Source: Saccoglossus kowalevskii
Taxonomy: Eukaryota; Hemichordata; Enteropneusta; Harrimaniidae
NCBI RefSeq assembly: GCF_000003605.2
Contig: NW_003111474.1
Coordinates: 1 to 42,706 of the forward strand
Direction of reading: 5' to 3'
Length of the DNA: 42,706 bases
The notes under the pieces are model-generated. The model had not been told where the DNA came from. It did not search any database and saw nothing but the letters and a program-made list of their open reading frames with translations. Within the stretch, counting starts at the first letter, position 1. Each line of letters opens with the position of its first letter. The position numbers were made by a program, and so were the translations under genes. Shown piece by piece: positions 36,301 to 42,706 of the stretch.

Positions 36301-39300
36301 GTATGCATGTTCTATATGCGTCTGCTATATTGTATTACAGTGCATATAGAACCATATTTATTCGAAAACAGCTACCCCCGACAACTACAAAATAAGACCC
36401 ATACATACATTTAGAATCTTGGAAAACAGGACCCATTTCAGGCACGTCCATGGGGCAAATCGGTGTTGTTGTGGTAGTAGTGATGGCGGTGTGCATAATT
36501 CTAATAACTTCTTACTCAGAATGACACGTGATTACGATACTGATTCATATTTGCAGCAACTCCTGAACGTAGCTCGCCAGTAAATGCGTGTATTTGACGT
36601 AATCAATAGCCTCCACGTTTCATATTTGAGACCGTCAATGAACGATTGGATTGTATTCAGTGTGTTGAATAACACTATAAATGTGATATTTATAAGGAAC
36701 AATACTCCTGTTTTCTTTTCTGTGTCGTCTACTTTTTGCTCAATGCCTGCATGCGTCGATTTCAAATAGAAGCCGTACAATAACTATAGTCAGTGACTCA
36801 CACTTAGTAATTAGATGATATTACTGCGATTATAACATTCAAGTCATATATTCATAAGCAATATAACCTACATAACACGTTTTATGCCATAATTGGCAGT
36901 TTAATTGAAGCAACAGGTTAGTGGAGTGGATATGCTGACAAGTAAAGTGCACTAGGAATAAAGTTTTGAATATATTCCAAAAGCATTGCTGAATTTATTA
37001 CGCCTTGCGTTGTTTTTGTGTATTAAAATAGTTGAACTTATCCAATCGAACATTTCTTTAAAATATCACCTATTCAATCAATCAATCGACCGGTAAGTGA
37101 TCCGATATATGCGAAACAGTGACTCGTTTGATTGGTTTATAATCTGGAGTGAAATAGAGAATACGACAGTACACAATTTGAGGCTATGTTTGCTCAAGCG
37201 GTTAATGTAAGACAACTACAACACATTACTGTCACAAATGTTTTGTTTCATTTTAGTTTGTTTTGTTTAGTTAAAATTGTAGATGTATAATTTTTTCGGA
37301 AATTTTCCTTATTTCACTATTCACGACTTAAAATGTTCACAGTCAGCTTCCCCCGCGTATGTACATTCTCAGTTAAAGATAAGCATATCAATATATATGT
37401 ATGTTTTCCCATGTTGCTACCCTCAATCAGTCAAAATATTATAATAGATAAAGTTGTACTTAACAATTATTCACTAGTGATACTCCGCTGCTCACGCGAT
37501 CCAACAAACGTTTTCTTGAATTTGTCCACCATGTGTTGCAAATACTACTTTGGGGCTATTATCTCGAGTTGGTGAAATGTATCCCAATTGATAAAATGAA
37601 TTACTTTAATCACATGTTCCTGTTTCAGATTAAGAGATATATGTGCGTTCACGGGATTTCGAAGAAAATGCTAACGTACTTACTTGAAATAGAGATAGCA
37701 TTTCGCTGACAGGCATCTAAACCAATGCATTAATAAACCTTTTATATCATTCCCCCAAATGTGCAGATGAAATCACATTGACGCACGCCATATAACAAAA
37801 TTAAAGCATTCGACACGCTAGACAGAGTGGACCAACCTTGAAATAAATCAGCGGGAACATTTCTGGGCTCGGTATATTTCTGAACACTATAGTTACTATA
37901 GTTACTGTTGTAATACATTAACATACATATGACAATATATGTATGTTTGTGTGCTGGGGGTTAGGCAGATGTGTGGTTAACGCCCACCACACTACCAGGC
38001 GTGTTCACGGCCCCGTGCTGATGTGTGAAAAAACGTCATGAAAATCACGCACCCAATACCTGATACTAGAGTCTACAGAGAACTCAATTCGCAGAGAGTA
38101 TATTCACATAGTGTGTTCGCTTTGTAGTGTAACGTTATCTCATAATGTATTTTTATTTTTATTCACCAATTGCAAAACATGCTGTGGTATTTACTTTGCA
38201 ATATGTTTTAGATTCTAATGCTTTAACTTTCAATAGATTGAATAAATATAATCTTTACATGCACAGATTTAATACTAATTACTAATACCACAAAATAGAA
38301 GATTTGCGGGTGCCAAGCGCGCGTGATGTGTTGTTCGATCACACGAGTAATGCTGTAGGCACGTTCGAAGTTCGTGCACGACGTATACTGTTAACGGCTC
38401 TTATAAACATATATCTATTATATCTATATAAGAACGAAAACATCAATCTAACTTTATATGGTTGAACATAAATAACTATTTCAAGTGTTCAGTGGGGATA
38501 TTTCACATAATCGTGGGTCATATTTTGGTATCGTTATCACCGGTCACGAAATCTACATGTCATCACGTAAAAAGACGGGATGACAAGTCTATAAAAAGAG
38601 GATGAAACCATAACTCACTGCAATCAGGACTTTATAACACTCTAGTGCTAAGCTGTGTATAACGAAAAGAGGATTATTCACGCAATTATCAGCGCAGCAA
38701 TCTATTGAGTAAAACAGTATGCGTAGAACGACGCAAGACTTCCATTCATTCTACGAACACCTGGTTAACGTGAATAAGAATTTGGTGAATACGTAGTTGT
38801 GTGATTGATATATAATGGGCATAAGAGCACGTGTGCGGACTCGACATTATGGGAGATTTTGATTGTAGTCTTTACATGCAATGACTTTATGGCAGTCTAA
38901 TCCCAATGCCTTATTACTTGGTGCCATGGTGTATGCAGATAGATTTTATGACTGAAAAGCATTAAGGTTATTGCTATATTCCCTATTATATCAAGTGTAC
39001 ATCTATATTGTAACGACCCATTGTTTATCATATATATTCAGTAATTCTATTGATGTGACTAAATCATGAATTGCACACGTGTTTCATTTTGAATCTTGAT
39101 ACACAACAAATCTGACATTCAATTCAACCCAACACAAATCGTAAAATATAAGTAGATACATTCGCACAATATCATCATCTTTCTAAATGTGCGCATGTGC
39201 GGACATGCTTCAATCGCCCACGTAAAGAACTATTATGTAAATCAAATTACAAAAACATTCTTCTGGCGTCTGGTGAATATGTCCTCAGATGCTGCACGTT

Positions 39301-42300
39301 ATGACACATGTCACATATTGTCGTACACACCTACCCACCTTTCGCATTAGTCATTCAGTACAAACGTGAATTGAAATGATCTTATAGTTGTCCAATGAAC
39401 CAATTACAGTAATTTACAAGGTAAAAAGGCCAGTCAATTGCATTACGAGCAATGTGATCGACCAATTTGCTATATGGTACATATACATGTGGTATGTGCC
39501 GAGGTTACAAAAACACAGACCGGCCAGCAAGTAGACGAAATGTACTAGACAAGTCTGTTCGTTCTATAACAAAAAAGTAATGCATTTTTAATATACATAT
39601 ATAATACACTCTGCAAATTGGGTTATTTTCGCGTTCGTGCAGCAAAATAGCATTGCTGTCAAGTAATCTAGTTCATATTTACTTATGATATTAGAGTATA
39701 ACATTCACGATGACAGGAAATACAGTGTACACATCTTTTTGACAATAATACTTTCGTTATTAAGGTCATTTCTCGTATATAATCGATTTTGCACGCTCAA
39801 ATACCGAACAGTAGATAGTCAAGGTTTTGTATTAAAACAATAAAATTTGTGCGGTGCAGAGTAAACCCGAACAGTGAAAAATCCCTAGAAATAGTCAGAA
39901 CAATACTTTAAGCAAAATTTATTTTTTTAAATCTCGTGCACGAGCTATAGTATAGTGATTGGAGACTACAGGTACATATTACTGGGGTTGGTTTTACATG
40001 GTATATGGTATTGTTACACGGATTTATTACACGGAACTACCATGATACGATTTGTTGGATAGTGTATACACAATTGTAGAATACACGTTGGTGTTTATAT
40101 ATTACCGTGTTGAAATTTAACAGCCAAGCTAATATAATGTTTACGAAAATCACGATTTGACATTACGTAATGAGAATAATACAGATGTATATACAGTGTT
40201 GGAGAATACGAAGATTTCATGTGCTTAAATGCAAGCTGTGTCGTATTATTTGCAGCTCATTTTACCCGCTCAAATGCAAGTATTAGTGGAAATTTAACTA
40301 GACGGTTTAAGACAAGGAATTAGAACAAATTACAAATTGGCATAGTTTTTCTTTTAACACAAAACACAGATACGAAACGTACTGTACTGCACCATATTTA
40401 AATTGAGTGACATCCCTATAGCATATTCATCTGTCAGTAGATTGGATGCTGACTTACATTATGTGTATATATGCACTGATAGTCACAACCTCTATATACA
40501 TATTGTACCAGTATTCTGTGCACGTATCAAATCAAGAAGAGGCAATTTGTTGCACAATGTCCAATATTTGCTCACGATTCACTGTAAAAGCATGTAATCT
40601 GTTCTATTTAATGTATTTGTAGACATTTACCAATGGCTCCCTTAATACCGACAAGTTAATTTCTTTATTTTAATGGGTTTCCCAATTCCCCGTTTGACTA
40701 TCATGCAGTCTGGTTTCCAATACAACAATTCGACGTTGTCGTGGAGAGACTATAGCACAATTGTTCGAATTTCATTTGTTTGGCTCTATAATTGCCGTCA
40801 ATATATTACGTGGTTGCCTGTATCAGTGTGCGGCGAATTGAGGGAAAGAGTGTTTATATAGTGATATACAAGTAAATACAACCACATCTAAACAACGGGT
40901 CCAATTGCAGCGATACCTAACGTATCATCCATAGCCATGATATGAGTACCCAGAGTACGTTAATTGTATTACAAGTCAGTCGATCTGTGCGAGCTGCAAT
41001 CACGTGTTACTAGTCACATGTGTGATTACATATATCTGTATAACTAAATACTGAAAGCAGAAGGTGCTAACAAACTAACGAACAAAATATACATACATAC
41101 TGAAATTAACATATTGTACTACAAATCATATAACATAAATTAGTATCATTATTATTAAAATGTAAAATACTAAATCAGACAATTTAAGTGTCAAGAGTTT
41201 TGTTCAGTTGTTTTCCTAGCTGAATTTCTTGCTATGTCCATAGTATCTGGAATGCGATAATAACGTGCGAACCGTCTCAACAAAGAGACTTGTAGAATGA
41301 TTGATTCTCGACGTGTTAATTACGTGATAAACCTTAACAAGTTGTCCCCAAGTGAGTTAAGCATTCCCTTCAGCGACATTCCCGTTCGATCGGCTTTTAC
41401 CTCATAGATAGATGTTGTCGCTAGCACAATAGGCAAGTCAGATAACTACACCAATTAATGGTGGTTAGAATAATCCATAGCTTACCGTAAAATGTAACCA
41501 CAGGGTCTTATAATCATAAGTAGATGCACCGTCGCCGGTAAGCATTGATTACTAGATATAATGCGCTAAAAAGAGTACTGGTGTTAAGTGAAATACATGA
41601 ACAAATTGCACCAAGTCGATTCAGAGAAAATAAAAGTGGCATACCACGTTAATTCCTTCACCGGGGGTCTTGAATTTAATATGAACCTCCAGCTGTTGTA
41701 TTCAGTGTCTTGGCATACAATATAGTTTGTCCCCCATTGGGCTAATGACAGCTTGTTATCGGTAATATTAGGGATCAATTTGCCACGCATTTCAACATCA
41801 GTAGGGAGGTCATCACGAATGTACCTCCATTGCAATCAAGTGGAATCATGTGTAAAACCATCAACTGTATGAGTGTCAGACGTTAACGCCAATAATGATT
41901 AGAGAGTTAGACACTCTCAATTTGAAGTATGAATAGAGATTATTTTGGGGTTTTTTTGGGTACATTCTATGTACAATATTTGTTATAAATATATGCTACA
42001 CCATGTGCCTTAATATGTGCCTTATTTTGATACCAAATTAAACCATTTTTGAATGTTGTAAAATTAGTTCCATTAAAAATACGTATTTTCAATACCGATA
42101 TTCTGGGCTTTTGCTCATGTACTAATCGTTTATAATATATTTAACCAACATTGGGTTAGTTTTTGTTTTGATCCATGTCGTGTACGACATTAGTACATGA
42201 TAATATGTTTCTTGACGATGTTTATAGGTACAGGTTTTATAAGTATCTGGCTGGCGACGGATTCTTAACGACGAAGTTAAGCGTTACTTGTTTTGCCAAA

Positions 42301-42706
42301 TAAACTGACAATGACATATAAATAAACAACTCAGCACAACTTTAAATCTATAAATGTACATAAATACATTAGGGTTATTGAACCATGAATGATAATTTAA
42401 GAACATATAAGTATGTATTTGAAACCTAAGTGACAAAAGCTTCATATTTTTTATTCATTTTCACTGGTTTTTAATCATATTGCCTTTGTGTGAATCAAAA
42501 ACATCAAATCAAATAAATAGTATTAAAGTGCTCTTCAGTTGGATGTTGAATCATATTTAAAACAACACATCACAACTTACATGACTAGTAACAAGTTGAT
42601 TCTTATTATAATTCACGTGCAATCATTACATAATATAGTCATATGGGTTTCCCTGTATATATAATGTTTGTGCTGAAATACGGGCGTATTGTTCGGAAAG
42701 TTCTAT
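33376..42706. other. 9.3-kb AT-rich stretch without recognised genes
   Basis: I searched for exons, tRNA-like boxes, tandem repeats and relatives of the elements above and found nothing to support. Minor items: GGTTCGAATG near 33636 resembles a Pol III B box, but its only A-box-like partner is far too close. A 10-bp unit actatagtta is doubled near 37887-37908. A minus-strand frame at 41584-41835 (83 codons) reads like protein, but has no motif, no ATG near its start and no supporting splice sites. Confidence 0.5.

Noticed and set aside
41584-41835. 83-codon minus-strand frame with protein-like composition
   Set aside because: It opens at a stop codon with no nearby ATG and no acceptor site; no motif is recognised. 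A protein search against related species would decide.

Overview
This is a 42.7 kb AT-rich piece of animal nuclear DNA in which I cannot support any intact host protein-coding gene, rRNA or tRNA. By eye roughly two thirds of the bases are A or T. The open frames are short, overlap on both strands and lack recognisable domains; the longest ones are either translations of simple repeats or within what chance allows in 42 kb. The only protein homology I recognise is a decayed reverse-transcriptase tail from a LINE. The LINE type, the many short foldback elements and the ATTT/TAA simple repeats suggest an invertebrate genome, plausibly marine (mollusc or other lophotrochozoan, lancelet or cnidarian). 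I cannot fix the phylum. The window is best read as intergenic or deep intronic DNA shaped by transposable elements.

Layout. Positions 1-270 are the end of a 31-bp tandem satellite that runs off the left edge. From 271 to 8549 the DNA is unique-looking, apart from ATTT tracts and a structured GC-richer block at 6254-6382. The most notable content is a repeat family seen three times, at 8550-8921, 13622-13979 (inverted) and 18607-19972. Each copy joins a GC-richer, CpG-containing palindrome of about 100-180 bp to a body of about 250 bp bounded by ATTATTATACATC-type inverted ends. In the third copy the body is split by a 5'-truncated LINE of about 900 bp flanked by an imperfect target duplication, which gives a relative order of insertions. 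Between these copies lie an old repeat of about 120 bp (10687, 10887, 17490), a degenerate tandem array with a period near 40 bp (17080-17322), and a long ATTT tract (16029-16140).

The right half (19973-42706) is mostly featureless. It holds a foldback of about 100 bp (25019-25122), a TAA microsatellite interrupted by a 50-N assembly gap (26531-26730), two copies of a second MITE-like family of about 155 bp in opposite orientations (30660-30815 and 33224-33375), and a small 25-bp tandem repeat (32844-32913). From 33376 to the right edge I see nothing I can name.

No genes act together here. The biology is the nested history of non-autonomous elements. The palindrome-plus-body family and the CGTCACCTGCGC-ended family are the two items most likely to be undescribed or species-specific.
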